A stretch of 64,000 nt of DNA from Fuerstiella sp. (GCA_014238335.1 JABABI010000018.1:33334-97333); one strand, 5' to 3'; counted from the first letter of the stretch, positions 1-9,939 are shown. The notes: generated by a model from the sequence alone, not told the origin. Made by a program: numbers and translations.

Positions 1-88
1 CCAGACCGGCCAGCGTTCCAAAGCCCACCCAGCGCAGCAGCTCATTCAGGCTGTTTCTGACGATCTCAATGACTTCTGCTTCTGACAT
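1..88 (-). CDS. N-terminus of an unidentified small protein, cut by the window edge
   Basis: Only the first 29 codons are present; the gene runs off the left edge. The start is well supported: an ATG at 88 is preceded by a strong Shine-Dalgarno AGGAGG (100-95) at a 6-7 base distance. The peptide begins with an acidic amphipathic stretch and then reads LLRWVGFGTLAGL. That resembles the first membrane segment of small GlsB/YeaQ/YmgE-type membrane proteins, but the stretch is too short to decide. It is divergent to the SGNH hydrolase gene on the other strand. Confidence 0.55.
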   Translation of the reverse strand, partial: MSEAEVIEIVRNSLNELLRWVGFGTLAGL

Positions 89-525
89 ACCGGCCCTCCT
101 GGCCTCTATCTGAGTCCGCAATACATCTCGCGCGAAGAGGAGAATAGGGTGAAGCAGTCCCCGCCCCAATATCGACTTCGTCACATCGGCCGATCATCCT
201 CCACTCACGTCAGAAAAGGCCCGCTGCACAACCACAGTTTGCCCGTTCTCCAGCAGATAATGCCGAAATTCGCATCGAATGGTGGGTTGGATCGCGCAGC
301 GGTTTCGTTTCTAATGTGCCCAACGTGGCTGACACACATCCATGAACTGCGGACACACGCGACAATGTTACCGTACTGTTGAAATGCCTCGCACAAAGAC
401 ACGACGCCAAAAAGAAACGGGACGGGATGTCTTTCTTGTCTGCGTATGTGGACGCAGTAATCGAGGTCCCGTCATTGTAGATAACTCAACGAACACGACC
501 TTCTCACCGGATTTCCATAATCATA
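89..525. other. Divergent intergenic region, no gene recognised
   Basis: This 437-base region lies between the partial minus-strand gene and the SGNH hydrolase gene. Short open frames exist on both strands, but none has a ribosome-binding site, a signal peptide or a recognisable motif. It should hold the promoters of both flanking genes. No convincing -35/-10 pair, hairpin or repeat was seen. Confidence 0.5.
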
Positions 526-1254
526 ATGACTCGTAATCTCTTTCTCGTTGCCAGTCTTGTTCTGTTCGCTGCAGTCACGGCGCATGCGACTGCCCAGGAC
601 GCAAGAAAGAAATCGCCGCCGGCCCGCAAACCGAATCCGGCGATGGCGAGAGTAGAAGATGTGCCGGGACTTCCTCGAGTTCTTCTGATCGGTGATTCTA
701 TTTCTATCGGCTACACCGTTCCTGTCCGGGAACTGCTCAAAGGCAAGGCCAACGTTCATCGTCCACTCACCAATTGCGGACCGACAACCAAGGGCGTGGC
801 CGAAATAGAAAAATGGCTGGGCGACGGAAAATGGGACGTAATTCACTTCAACTTCGGTCTGCATGATCTCAAATTCATAGGGCCGAAGGGGCAGAATCTC
901 GCCGACCCGAATGCCGATGGCAGTCACCAGCAAGTGCCGCCATCCGAATACGAAGCCAACCTGCGCAAGCTTGTTGCTGTCCTGAAAACAACGGACGCCA
1001 AACTCATCTGGCGGTCAACGACGCCCGTGCCCGCAGGCTGCAAGGGCCGAGTCGTCGGCGACTCCATGAAGTACAACGCCATCGCGAAAACGATCATGGC
1101 CGAAAACAAAATCGCGATCGACGACCAGTATTCGTTTGCCATCAGCAGGCTGGACAAAATCCAGCGACCGGCCGACGTTCACTTTTCACTGGATGGCTCA
1201 CGCGAGCTGGCAAAGCAGGCAGTGGCTGCGATCTCGAAATCGATGGCAAAGTAG
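526..1254 (+). CDS. Exported SGNH/GDSL-family hydrolase
   Basis: This 242-residue protein is a probable esterase or lipase-like hydrolase acting outside the cytoplasm. Residues 1-24 form a signal peptide ending in a TAQD cleavage region. The SGNH blocks are visible: GDSIS at 56-60 with nucleophile Ser58, NFGLHDLK at 109-116 at the block III position (His in place of the usual Asn), and DVHFSLDGS at 217-225 supplying the Asp/His pair. The substrate cannot be told from sequence; planctomycete members are often tied to polysaccharide deacetylation, which is inference here. The ATG start has no strong Shine-Dalgarno. The gene is monocistronic and converges on ispG. Confidence 0.85.
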   Translation: MTRNLFLVASLVLFAAVTAHATAQDARKKSPPARKPNPAMARVEDVPGLPRVLLIGDSISIGYTVPVRELLKGKANVHRPLTNCGPTTKGVAEIEKWLGDGKWDVIHFNFGLHDLKFIGPKGQNLADPNADGSHQQVPPSEYEANLRKLVAVLKTTDAKLIWRSTTPVPAGCKGRVVGDSMKYNAIAKTIMAENKIAIDDQYSFAISRLDKIQRPADVHFSLDGSRELAKQAVAAISKSMAK

Positions 1255-1357
1255 AGCGTCGCATGCGGGTCGTTGCTGTGCACTGGAATGGCATCGACTC
1301 AACTGTAAATGCTGCCGCCATTGTTCGTAGTGCAAGCTGCCTGCGCTACGGGAAGTC

Positions 1358-2506
1358 TCAGACAACGGCTCCTGACTGTTGCTCTATCATCTCATCCAGT
1401 GCCGCTTTCAGTCGTGGCAGAATGTCGTCGTATGAAAATGCGCCAATCGATGCGGGACCCTTCTTCAAGTTGACGTGATTGGGGCCGCACCAGAGTCCCA
1501 AATCGGCGTCGTCAGTTTCACCCGGTCCGTTCACGCGGCAACCCATAATGGCAATGGTGATGGCGTGATCGGCCGCATACCCCGTCATCTCGCGGACCTG
1601 TTCGGCCAGGTCGACAAAGGCTTCATTTTCGACTCGCGAACAGCTCGGACAGCTGATAATATTCAGCGTCTTCAGCCCATAATCCACCACCGATCGCACT
1701 CGACCGTTGGCAATGTCATCAAGAATGCTGCGGCCCGCCGCAATTTCTTCCGGCTTGCGGTAATTGGGCACGGTCAGCGAAACGCGAATGGTGTCGCCGA
1801 TGCCCTGACTGATGAGCTGTTCGAAGGCAATGCGAGTCTTGATGATGCCTTCGGGCGGCATTCCCGCTTCCGTCACTCCCAGATGCAGCGGAACGTCCGG
1901 GCGTTTTTCGGCAAAACGTTTGTTCACCTCAATCACGTGCTGCGGATCGGAGTCCTTCAGCGAGACGCAGTATCGAGTGAACCCGTAATCATCCAGCAAC
2001 CGACAGTGGTCCCAGGCGCTTTCGAGCATTGGTGAGATGGAATCGTCTGCGGCGTACTTTGCCTTTTTGTCAGGATCGACCGATCCGCAGTTCACGCCAA
2101 CTCGTAGAGCACAGTCGTTGTCTTTCGCGACATCAGCGACGTATCGCACCTTCTCTTCCCACGGTTTTTCACGCTCGTGGTGGTACAGGTGTCCGGGATT
2201 GTACCGCAGTTTCTCGACGTGCGGAGCAATCACTTCGGCCAGCCGATAGTTTTCCTGCAGGTCCACGGACAGATTGCCTTCGACCTGACCACGAATTTCA
2301 ATTAAGGCTTCGGCGTCCTTCTGACTGTCGATGGCAACTCGCACAATGTCTGCCCCGGCGTCGACAAGATCGCGAATCTGAGTCACCGTGGCATCAAGGT
2401 CCTGAGTCCGCGTTGCCGTCATACTTTGCACTGCAATGGCAGCCCCATCACCGATGGCGACGGAGCCGATTCGAACTGGCCGAGTTGGATTTCGCTGAAT
2501 GGTCAC
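1358..2506 (-). CDS. ispG: 4-hydroxy-3-methylbut-2-enyl diphosphate synthase (flavodoxin)
   Basis: IspG (GcpE) converts 2-C-methyl-D-erythritol 2,4-cyclodiphosphate to HMBPP in the MEP isoprenoid pathway, using a [4Fe-4S] cluster in the cytoplasm. The 382-residue length is typical of the compact bacterial form. The TIM-barrel start (residues 8-60, with VQSMT and GADIVRVA) is clear. The cluster ligands are visible as CPSC (Cys286, Cys289), Cys323 in GCRVNGPGE, and Glu330. The start is a GTG at 2506 with AGGA seven bases upstream. No other MEP-pathway gene is adjacent, so it appears to stand alone. Confidence 0.97.
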   Translation of the reverse strand: MTIQRNPTRPVRIGSVAIGDGAAIAVQSMTATRTQDLDATVTQIRDLVDAGADIVRVAIDSQKDAEALIEIRGQVEGNLSVDLQENYRLAEVIAPHVEKLRYNPGHLYHHEREKPWEEKVRYVADVAKDNDCALRVGVNCGSVDPDKKAKYAADDSISPMLESAWDHCRLLDDYGFTRYCVSLKDSDPQHVIEVNKRFAEKRPDVPLHLGVTEAGMPPEGIIKTRIAFEQLISQGIGDTIRVSLTVPNYRKPEEIAAGRSILDDIANGRVRSVVDYGLKTLNIISCPSCSRVENEAFVDLAEQVREMTGYAADHAITIAIMGCRVNGPGETDDADLGLWCGPNHVNLKKGPASIGAFSYDDILPRLKAALDEMIEQQSGAVV

Positions 2507-2915
2507 TGTATTTTCCTGATGCGGGACGGTCCGCCAGCCGATGAGGGCTAACGCCCGAAAATTGCTGGCACCTTCCCGTTCGTCGCGTCACAGTTATGTG
2601 CACGACAGATATTGAGTTTTTGAAAGTCTCTGATGAAGCATCGTCACAACCACGGTCATGCGGTCTTAACAAGTTGACACGAGCTGCTTTGCGGGTACCG
2701 AAACTTTTCTCACAGAGAAACCAACGGCAACCGGAACATCGTGCCGGCGCAAGGAGGCCGACTACCATAGCCAGACTTACGCGAAGTATGCTGAAGTCGT
2801 GAAACAGAACAAGGCAGATTCCGCCAACATCCGTTTTCTCGAACCGCGGATTGCCCTGATCTGCAACGCGAAATGAGCAACATTCGGTCAGATTCAACGT
2901 CCGCTGTCTCCATAA
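2507..2915. other. Intergenic region, nothing recognised
   Basis: These 409 bases separate ispG from the last gene of the large VWA/protease operon. Both flanking genes are on the minus strand, so the region should hold the ispG promoter and the end of the operon transcript. Short open frames on either strand show no ribosome-binding site or motif. No clear terminator hairpin was found. Confidence 0.45.
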
Positions 2916-3947
2916 CTACGGGGCTCGCAGTGAAATCGCCTCCAGTTTTTCGTTGCGATTCACTGTTACAGTAATCGGCTGTCCCTTGCGGAAACCGCTC
3001 AGCCGTTCGCGCAGATCGGTGGTGGATCGGACAACATCGTCGCCCACCATCAGTACCAGATCACCGCGACGCAGCCCCGCGGTATCAGCGACGGACCCTG
3101 TGATGATGCGATCGATGTAGGCGGGGGTCGTCGCCACGATGCTCGGCAGCAATGTGATTCCGAATCCAGCGGTCAGCTGGCGATCAGACAACACGGATTT
3201 TTCACCGTCTTTGGAAGCGTTTGAGTCATACCGACGACCGTCGAGTATCGCAGCGATCGCCGGCTGAAGGTTTTTCAGAGGGACGGCGTAGTTCACCCAC
3301 ATATTGGTATCGCGGTGTCGAATTTCACGACCCAGCATTCCGATCGGTTCTCCGGATGCCGATGTCAGCAGTCCGCCCGCCGCGCCGGAATTATTGGTGA
3401 TTGCATCCAGAATATAGACCGGAGCCTTCACGGGAAAGGTCCAGCGACCAAGTCCCGCGTTAAGGGAAACTTTACAGGCCACCACACCATGTACCACTGA
3501 GACCGGTTCGTTGCCGGTCGCCACATGAAACATGTTACTGAACGCCAGGACTGATTCGCCGGGAAGAACGTCAGCTGTCGTCTTCCAGTCCACAAAATCA
3601 AAGGTCTCATCTTCATCGGTCGCCAGTTTCAGCACTGCGACGTCTTGTTCCAGGTTTGTGCCGACAACGTCCACCCGAAATCGTCGGCCGTCCGGCACGA
3701 CGGCTGTCAAAAAACCCGTGTTGACCAGATGATTCCACACCGTCAGGACGTGCCCGTCCTCAGACACCAGAACGCCGGAACCGTAGGAGTCCAGTGTGCC
3801 GACACCAGCCCCGAACAACTTCACGACAACCTGTTGCCCTGTACTGACCGCTGGATATTCAGTTGCCGATTTCACCGTTGCATTCACAGCCTCGTGCCAC
3901 GGCAACGCAAGGCAGACGGCGGTCATCAGTATAACTCGTGTTCTCAT
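2916..3947 (-). CDS. HtrA-like trypsin-fold protease with one PDZ domain, divergent active site
   Basis: This 343-residue exported protein has a signal peptide (1-23), a trypsin-like domain (about 40-225) and a C-terminal PDZ domain (about 255-343, with AGLRRGDLVLMVGDD). The S1C triad can be placed at His73 (WNHLV), Asp102 (QDVAVLKL) and Ser187. The serine motif is NNSGAAGG rather than the usual GNSGGP, so activity may be changed or lost. It is the last gene of the MoxR/VWA operon. Its start overlaps the stop of the preceding HtrA-like gene by four bases (ATGA), which implies translational coupling and a joint role in envelope protein quality control. Confidence 0.85.
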   Translation of the reverse strand: MRTRVILMTAVCLALPWHEAVNATVKSATEYPAVSTGQQVVVKLFGAGVGTLDSYGSGVLVSEDGHVLTVWNHLVNTGFLTAVVPDGRRFRVDVVGTNLEQDVAVLKLATDEDETFDFVDWKTTADVLPGESVLAFSNMFHVATGNEPVSVVHGVVACKVSLNAGLGRWTFPVKAPVYILDAITNNSGAAGGLLTSASGEPIGMLGREIRHRDTNMWVNYAVPLKNLQPAIAAILDGRRYDSNASKDGEKSVLSDRQLTAGFGITLLPSIVATTPAYIDRIITGSVADTAGLRRGDLVLMVGDDVVRSTTDLRERLSGFRKGQPITVTVNRNEKLEAISLRAP

Positions 3948-5725
3948 GGGGCGGCTGCTTCCTCGTTATCAGCTTCGGCATTGACAGCACCTGATTTCAC
4001 ATCGAACGCTTCAACGGACAGCCACTGGATCTGTTCTGAGTCCGCATTAACAATTCCAATACGGTTCGGGAACGGGACGGTACCGTTCTCCCAGCCGTCA
4101 AAACGAAGTCGAGCTTCGTCATGTCCGGCACCCATGACAACATCCACACCGATCGGCAACGGCGACTCAGCGGTGAAATACCACCGCGATTCAACAGCGC
4201 CATCCTGAATAAAGACGGTCTCAACAAGTCTGCCGGAAGGAGCAAGTGACTCTGCGCCGATGTACAGGACTTCCGAAAACAAATCCGGATCCGCTTGAAA
4301 CAGGCGATGCCACTGCAGCGAGGCTGACAGCACGCCCCACAGGTCAACAGCTTCGTTCGATGGATGCTGGTCCTCGATGGGCTGATACCAGTTATTCTTT
4401 TCCGTCCGCAGCCCGGCACCTTCGGTTCCGACGATCAGTTCACCCAAGGTCCCGTTGTCCGAAGCTTTCCATGAAATGGACCACGTCGCCGTTTTGTTTG
4501 ATTCACTGCCGGCAAGTGATTCCCGCAGTGGATTAAGCAGCCGGTCTCGATGCAATTCGTTGAAGTAGTAGTTTGAAAATGCCTTCTTTTCCTTGAACAG
4601 GTGAGCGTACTGTTTGGGAACTGCAGATGCCTTTTCATCGTGAGGCGATGCGGGCTGTTCATCAGGTTCCTGGTCCGGATCACCAGGGCGTTTCTTCGGT
4701 TTTCGTTCTTCCGGCAGCTGCGGCGCTGCGTCGAATCCATGCAAGGGCAACAGCCGAACCGTATTTCTGTGCACACCATCACGGTTACGGGAAGTCATGG
4801 GCACACGGATACCCGCCGGGAAGATGCCCAGAACGGTCTTGAAATCGTTTGCGCTGGTGAGTGCTCTATTGCCGAAAGACACCAACTCGTCGCCCGGTCG
4901 TAACCCGCGCCGCCAGGCTTCAGAGATTTCCGACACCGCCTGCACTTCCACCAGTCCGTCCGCCGCCGTACCGACCGTGAACTCCGTCCTTCCATGATCG
5001 ACAATTCGTCCGGATTTCAAATGGTCAATGAACAACAGAATCTGCCGGACAGAAATTGCATAGGCCGCTCCGGAATTGATCCGTCCCCTTTTTTCGAAGG
5101 AGGCTCGTCCATTGATGCCAATCCACCGGCCCTCGATATCAAACAGCGGGCCACCCGAGTTACCCGGATTAATCGAAGCATCAATCTGGATGCAATCGGT
5201 ATATTCAAGGAATGATCCTGCCGGATATTGATAGCGGTGAACACCACTGACAATGCCATATGTGACCGTGGGAGTAAAATCAGCTGCCAGCAGAAACGGG
5301 TTTCCCAGCGCCAGGACCTCGTCGCCCGCCTGCACCTGATCGCTGTCGCCAGGCTTACAGAACGGGAAGTCTTCCCGGCCCAACAGTTTGATCAATGCAA
5401 TGTCACCCGTCGGATCGATGCCCACGATCACCGCGTCATACAGATTTCCATCGTTCAGTCCGCACTTCATAAAATTTCCGGACCCGGACGTGACGTGATA
5501 GTTACTGATGGCATATCCGTCTGCAGAGATCAGAACTCCCGATCCGCCGCCCTGCCCGCCCGGCGGCATCACGCAGATGACGGACGGCGCGATTCTGGCG
5601 ATCGTCTCAACACGTCGCTGCTGTCGCTCAACAACGGTCTCGGGCCGTATACCCGCACACACCAGTTGCGTGCTCAGCAGCACGACTGTCAGAAAAACAA
5701 CCGAAATTCCCTTTGAAGAAACCAT
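3944..5725 (-). CDS. HtrA/DegP-like serine protease with PDZ and a C-terminal extension
   Basis: This 593-residue exported S1C-type protease has a signal peptide at 1-25. The trypsin-like domain (about 40-240) carries an intact triad: His77 in NYHVT, Asp108 in GDIALIKL, Ser190 in GNSGGP. A PDZ domain follows at about 250-335 (WRRGLRPGDELVSFG), then a charged Pro/Lys/Glu-rich linker (about 345-375) and a C-terminal beta-rich domain of about 200 residues that I do not recognise. It should cleave or chaperone unfolded proteins in the periplasm. It sits near the end of the large VWA operon, ten bases from the NPCBM gene and overlapping the second protease gene by four bases. Confidence 0.92.
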   Translation of the reverse strand: MVSSKGISVVFLTVVLLSTQLVCAGIRPETVVERQQRRVETIARIAPSVICVMPPGGQGGGSGVLISADGYAISNYHVTSGSGNFMKCGLNDGNLYDAVIVGIDPTGDIALIKLLGREDFPFCKPGDSDQVQAGDEVLALGNPFLLAADFTPTVTYGIVSGVHRYQYPAGSFLEYTDCIQIDASINPGNSGGPLFDIEGRWIGINGRASFEKRGRINSGAAYAISVRQILLFIDHLKSGRIVDHGRTEFTVGTAADGLVEVQAVSEISEAWRRGLRPGDELVSFGNRALTSANDFKTVLGIFPAGIRVPMTSRNRDGVHRNTVRLLPLHGFDAAPQLPEERKPKKRPGDPDQEPDEQPASPHDEKASAVPKQYAHLFKEKKAFSNYYFNELHRDRLLNPLRESLAGSESNKTATWSISWKASDNGTLGELIVGTEGAGLRTEKNNWYQPIEDQHPSNEAVDLWGVLSASLQWHRLFQADPDLFSEVLYIGAESLAPSGRLVETVFIQDGAVESRWYFTAESPLPIGVDVVMGAGHDEARLRFDGWENGTVPFPNRIGIVNADSEQIQWLSVEAFDVKSGAVNAEADNEEAAAP

Positions 5726-5734
5726 AGCTGGACG

Positions 5735-7015
5735 TCACTTCCCTGACGCATCGACAATCAGTCGAGCGTTCACAAGATCAAGATAATCACAGGTGCTGGA
5801 ATCGTCGCCAAAATCCACGATCAACGACAGCGTATTAACACCGTTCAGCTTCAGGTCAATCGGCAGCGGTTCATCCGGAGCGACGATAAGCTGCCGAAAA
5901 ATCTCTGCGCCGTCGGCCTCAATCCGCAATTCGACAGCGGTCGGTGGCTTGCCCTTCTGCTGATTGAATGCCACTTCGTCGTCGACCCCGACAATCGCGT
6001 TAAAACGCGTGTACCGACCGTCGAGTGCGTATTCAATCTGAGCCCTTGGAAAAACACACAACCCTTTGGCGTATTCCTTTCCCCGCAGCGTCAGTAGAGG
6101 TTTGCCGTTGTTGGGAAAGCAGTCTCTGGACATACGCCAGAGACCAGACAGTCCGGTGCGAGTTTCGGCATCAGCAGAGAACAGGTTTTCCGTCTGCTGT
6201 TTGACAGGTTCGAGACCGTAGTAACGTTCCAAAAGTGGTTCCAGGTCGGACAGATAGTGGATTCGGCCTTCGCTGAAATCCAGAGTCGAAATATTTTCCA
6301 CCGCAACATCAAGCTGCTGGCCCCATGACGCTTCGAATGCGACCGTTCCGGACTCCAGCCTGGCATCTTTCGCTTTAACCGCACGACCTCCCGTAAGACG
6401 CAGTGCCAGCCCGGCGTCCGAGGCAGCCGACTGATCGCTTTTTGCAAACACGATGCCGAAAATACGTTTCCGGGGAGCAGGAATTTCGTCACCGTCGCGT
6501 ATGAACGGAACATCATCTTCGCCAATGGAACTCACGACACCACTTAGAAAATCCAAACCGCTGCCGTCACGTTTGGCGACAATCATCAGATCCTTGCTAT
6601 TGTCCCTCTGCAGATACGACGCCCATTCTGCTGTGAATTCATCCGTCAGCGGCTGCAACCGAACCGAACGCACGATCTGTCGCGGAATTTTCAGTTCGCC
6701 GAACACAGCCGACTTCGCCGTAACAGCCGCAGCAGAAGCAGCGATCTCAGAAACGGACATTTCTGAACCATCGGCCAGTTCGATCTGAAGCACGTCAGCG
6801 ACCGATTCAGGAGATGAGTCCCCCGCATGCAGAAATGTCACGTCGATAACGTTCGTAATGGGAACAGACACAGTTTGTTCAGCCGAAGTCTTCAGCACAA
6901 CCTGCTCAGCATCCAGTGTTACAACTTCGCCTTCGACACTCTTCCCGTCCAGCATCGACACACGCGCATCCACAAGACTGAGCGTGAGGGCCAAAATTTT
7001 TGCGGCTGTAATCAA
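5735..7015 (-). CDS. Exported NPCBM/NEW2-domain protein
   Basis: The C-terminal 140 residues match the NPCBM/NEW2 carbohydrate-associated domain: GKEYAKGL, then FNAIVGVDDE, and NTLSLIVDFGDD near the end. The upstream part (about 25-270) is beta-rich, unassigned and rich in V-x-L strands. I place the start at a TTG at 7015, because GGAG lies six bases upstream and the following residues (ITAAKILALTLSLVDA) form a signal peptide, giving 426 residues. The frame stays open to a TTG at 7129, but that adds a non-hydrophobic leader with no ribosome-binding site. It lies inside the VWA operon, and a role in envelope or glycan binding is inference. Confidence 0.8.
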   Translation of the reverse strand: MITAAKILALTLSLVDARVSMLDGKSVEGEVVTLDAEQVVLKTSAEQTVSVPITNVIDVTFLHAGDSSPESVADVLQIELADGSEMSVSEIAASAAAVTAKSAVFGELKIPRQIVRSVRLQPLTDEFTAEWASYLQRDNSKDLMIVAKRDGSGLDFLSGVVSSIGEDDVPFIRDGDEIPAPRKRIFGIVFAKSDQSAASDAGLALRLTGGRAVKAKDARLESGTVAFEASWGQQLDVAVENISTLDFSEGRIHYLSDLEPLLERYYGLEPVKQQTENLFSADAETRTGLSGLWRMSRDCFPNNGKPLLTLRGKEYAKGLCVFPRAQIEYALDGRYTRFNAIVGVDDEVAFNQQKGKPPTAVELRIEADGAEIFRQLIVAPDEPLPIDLKLNGVNTLSLIVDFGDDSSTCDYLDLVNARLIVDASGK

Positions 7016-7138
7016 GTTCTGCTCCAACGATAATCGACCAATGACCGTGACAGATCCATCAACAGCCACAACACTCCGCAGGTCCAAAGACTTCACGATG
7101 TACAACTGTGCTCTGTCTGCCGGATACAACCACTGAGG

Positions 7139-8224
7139 CTATTTTTTTCGTTCCGCCAGCTTCTTTGTATAACGTCCGATCTGATCCAGGAAATTGGATG
7201 GGAATTTCTGACGAATCAGTTCACGTGCTTTTGCTTCTGCTCTGGCGTTTAGCAGACCCCACTTGCCACCCTCTTCAAGTTCCTTGTGATCCGCATCGCC
7301 TTTTCCCGTCGAACCTTTAATCTGACTTCGGTCAGCCCCCTGCGAACCAGCCGGGTTGTTGGAGGAACCGCCGCCTCCACCGCCGCCGCCCTGCTGCTTG
7401 TTTTTCTCGTCCATGTCTTCCAGCAGCCTGTCCAGTGCCGCAATGATCGCGTCTTCCTGTTTCTGAGTGTTCTGGCCGGAACGTCCGAGATCCAGACGCC
7501 GCTCGACATCCTTCATTAACAGGGAAATCTGTTCCATGCCGTCCTCAACCTGCTCCGCCAGTTCCTGCTGCATGACTTCCGCAACAATCCTCAGGCGTCC
7601 AGGCACATCCAGGGTGTTATGAAGCAACAATGACAAACTATCAAGAGCTTCCTGTCGCTGCAAAAGTTGTGACTGACAAACGGCTCGATAGAACAGCAGC
7701 CCAGCCGGATCGACAACATTCTCCGGAAGCAGATCCGACAGCAATGGCAGCGCTTCGTCGTAGTAACGATGTTGCGTCAGCCAGCGAGCATGAAAGAGTC
7801 GGAGCTGATTTTGAAATAAAGGTGCTGAGCGTATTCCGTCGAAGATGATACTTTCAACAGGCCCGGCTCCATTGGACTCGGTCAGCAATCGCTGCGCGGC
7901 AGAATCAGCTTCGGCGAAGGAACTCACCAACAGATCAAGCACCTCTTCCCCCGCAAGCCCGGCCAGTGCAGCATTGTCCGCCCACCGTCCGATGACTTTT
8001 TCCAGAACGAGCTGCTCCGCGCCTGACGTTGCCAGCCACTGCAACAGCTCTGTTCGAACCTGGTCCGCCGGCATTTTCGCGAAAGTAACGCGGGGCTCGG
8101 CCTGTTGTACCTCAGTCTGTCCTGAAACTTCCTGAGCAAATGCAGGCGCCGCTGCAGATATCAGGCACGCAGTGACCGCAACAAGAAAAATCGGGGACCA
8201 CGTTCGGGCATGCGGATTGGTCAT
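7139..8224 (-). CDS. Exported helical-repeat protein with polyglycine linker, function unknown
   Basis: This 361-residue protein has a clear signal peptide (about 1-30, ending APAFAQ). The middle (about 45-270) is alpha-helical with a TPR-like character, including the pairs LFHARWLTQHRYYDEAL and GLLFYRAVCQSQLL. A run of eight glycines opens a Ser/Asn/Gly-rich linker at about 275-320, followed by a conserved-looking basic tail (KARELIRQKFPSNFLDQIGRY). It overlaps the upstream coiled-coil gene by four bases (ATGA), so the two are probably made in fixed ratio and may interact. The catalytic role, if any, is not visible. Confidence 0.8.
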   Translation of the reverse strand: MTNPHARTWSPIFLVAVTACLISAAAPAFAQEVSGQTEVQQAEPRVTFAKMPADQVRTELLQWLATSGAEQLVLEKVIGRWADNAALAGLAGEEVLDLLVSSFAEADSAAQRLLTESNGAGPVESIIFDGIRSAPLFQNQLRLFHARWLTQHRYYDEALPLLSDLLPENVVDPAGLLFYRAVCQSQLLQRQEALDSLSLLLHNTLDVPGRLRIVAEVMQQELAEQVEDGMEQISLLMKDVERRLDLGRSGQNTQKQEDAIIAALDRLLEDMDEKNKQQGGGGGGGGSSNNPAGSQGADRSQIKGSTGKGDADHKELEEGGKWGLLNARAEAKARELIRQKFPSNFLDQIGRYTKKLAERKK

Positions 8225-9939
8225 CGCTGCTGCTCCATTCGCTTTGCCAGTTCTCCCGCAGAGTCTCTCAAACGGTCCTGGCGTTCCGCCAGTTCGCCCA
8301 GTTGCGGCAGCAGGTCTTTGTCGTCCGCAGACGACGGATCCCTCATCAACTCGTTGATCTGTCGTGTACGACGATTCACTCGCAGTTGCAGCGATCGCAG
8401 CACTCGAATCTCCGCCATTAATTCGACCAGTGGCGGCTTTTCCTTACTCTTTGACTGCTGCTGCTGCTGCCGTTCCTCGGACTTCATGTCCTCCATCTCA
8501 CGCTGCGTCGCCTCAATCAGTTCCTTCAACGCTTCAATCACGTCCGTCTGCATCGACTGAGTGAGGGAACCGACTTTGGTATCCTGAAGTCGTGTCGTGA
8601 CGCTGCCCATATCAAATTCGATATCCTCAACGGCAACCAGTATGGACACCGATGTGCCGTCTTCACGAAGCAGACCGGTTGTCTGACTGCATTCCTGCGT
8701 CAACTCGGCCTGTTGCTGACTCAGATCCCGGCACAGGCTGACCGCATTGTCTGCCCACTCTTTGCGAGGTGTCGCCGCCAGGTCCAGAGTGCTTTCATGA
8801 ATCCGGGTCTGCAACGCGAGCATCCGCTGAAACCGAGCTTCCAGCGCAGCCAGTATCATTTCTTTTTCTTCTTCTCGAAGCTGCCGCAGCATTTCTTCCA
8901 GTTCATTGGCTGCCTTTTGTAGCTCGGCGATCGCCTGATCCTGCTTATCGACGGCTTTTTCACGCTGCTGTTGCTGCAGCTGATCCAATGCTTCCTGCAT
9001 CAGGTTCCGCGCCGTTTCCATCTGCTTACGACCGGGCGTTTGTTCGGGCTGCTCACCATCCTGACTGTTTGACGACTCTCCGCTCGGATCCTGAGACTTG
9101 TTGTCTGTATCAGATGGCTGACTCTGTCCCTTGCTGTTCTGATCCGATGGTTTCTTATCAGGTGAATCTTCAGAAGGTTCGGGAGGATCAGATCCCTGTT
9201 TGCCTGGGTCCTCATCTGATTTCTCACCGTCATTGCGACCGGACTTCGAATCCTTATTCGGATCACGCTCCGGTTTTTCACCGTCGTCTGACGACGATTC
9301 CTGTGATTCACGATTCGGATCGGTGGACTTGCCGTTTTCAGACTCGTCCTCACCCGACTGAGCGTCGTCGTGCTGTTCCATCTCCTTCAGAATTTCATCT
9401 GCATGATCTGATGCGCGTTGCTGATCGGGTGCCGCATTCGACGGTGCTTTCGAGTTCTGTGTAACACCCCGTGCACCGCGCTGCACTTTCATTGTGTTGT
9501 GCACATCCTTCAGCAGATTGTTCAGACGTTCACGATCCCTCTCGACGGCACTGCGACGGTCTTCACTTTGGAGCAGCTTAAGCAGCGTGCGCAGGCTGAC
9601 AGTCACGCCCACCTGTTTTTCTGCCGCCGGCCCGAAGTTTCCGGTTCCGAGCGATCTGGCGATTTCATCGAGGTTCGCACTGATGGCCTGTTCGCGTCCC
9701 TTGCTGATGGCTCGCCGCAGTAACTCAGCCCGTTCCGGATCTTCATGGCCGAGCATATCTGCCATCTGAGACAGCAGACGTTCAAAGCGGGCATATCGGC
9801 CACTGACGGCCTCCTGATCCCGTCGAAGTCTTTCAGTGGCAGAAATCTTCAGATCGTCAAACGCACCTGCCGGCTCAAACGCGATTGCGGACAGACAGAC
9901 AAGCATCAGGAATACATGTATTTTCGGTCTGCTCAACAT
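8221..9939 (-). CDS. Exported coiled-coil protein with long acidic low-complexity linker, function unknown
   Basis: This 572-residue protein starts at the ATG at 9939, which has GGGGAG seven bases upstream; a GTG 15 bases earlier is less likely. A signal peptide ends near AGAFDD. The N-terminal helical domain (about 25-160) is followed by a linker of roughly 150 residues made almost only of S, D, E, K, P, N, Q and G. Then comes a long coiled coil (about 310-560) with Q/E/R-rich heptads and a poly-Gln patch. It belongs to the VWA operon and is followed by a four-base overlap. A structural or scaffold role beside the VWA proteins is inference. Confidence 0.82.
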   Translation of the reverse strand: MLSRPKIHVFLMLVCLSAIAFEPAGAFDDLKISATERLRRDQEAVSGRYARFERLLSQMADMLGHEDPERAELLRRAISKGREQAISANLDEIARSLGTGNFGPAAEKQVGVTVSLRTLLKLLQSEDRRSAVERDRERLNNLLKDVHNTMKVQRGARGVTQNSKAPSNAAPDQQRASDHADEILKEMEQHDDAQSGEDESENGKSTDPNRESQESSSDDGEKPERDPNKDSKSGRNDGEKSDEDPGKQGSDPPEPSEDSPDKKPSDQNSKGQSQPSDTDNKSQDPSGESSNSQDGEQPEQTPGRKQMETARNLMQEALDQLQQQQREKAVDKQDQAIAELQKAANELEEMLRQLREEEKEMILAALEARFQRMLALQTRIHESTLDLAATPRKEWADNAVSLCRDLSQQQAELTQECSQTTGLLREDGTSVSILVAVEDIEFDMGSVTTRLQDTKVGSLTQSMQTDVIEALKELIEATQREMEDMKSEERQQQQQSKSKEKPPLVELMAEIRVLRSLQLRVNRRTRQINELMRDPSSADDKDLLPQLGELAERQDRLRDSAGELAKRMEQQR

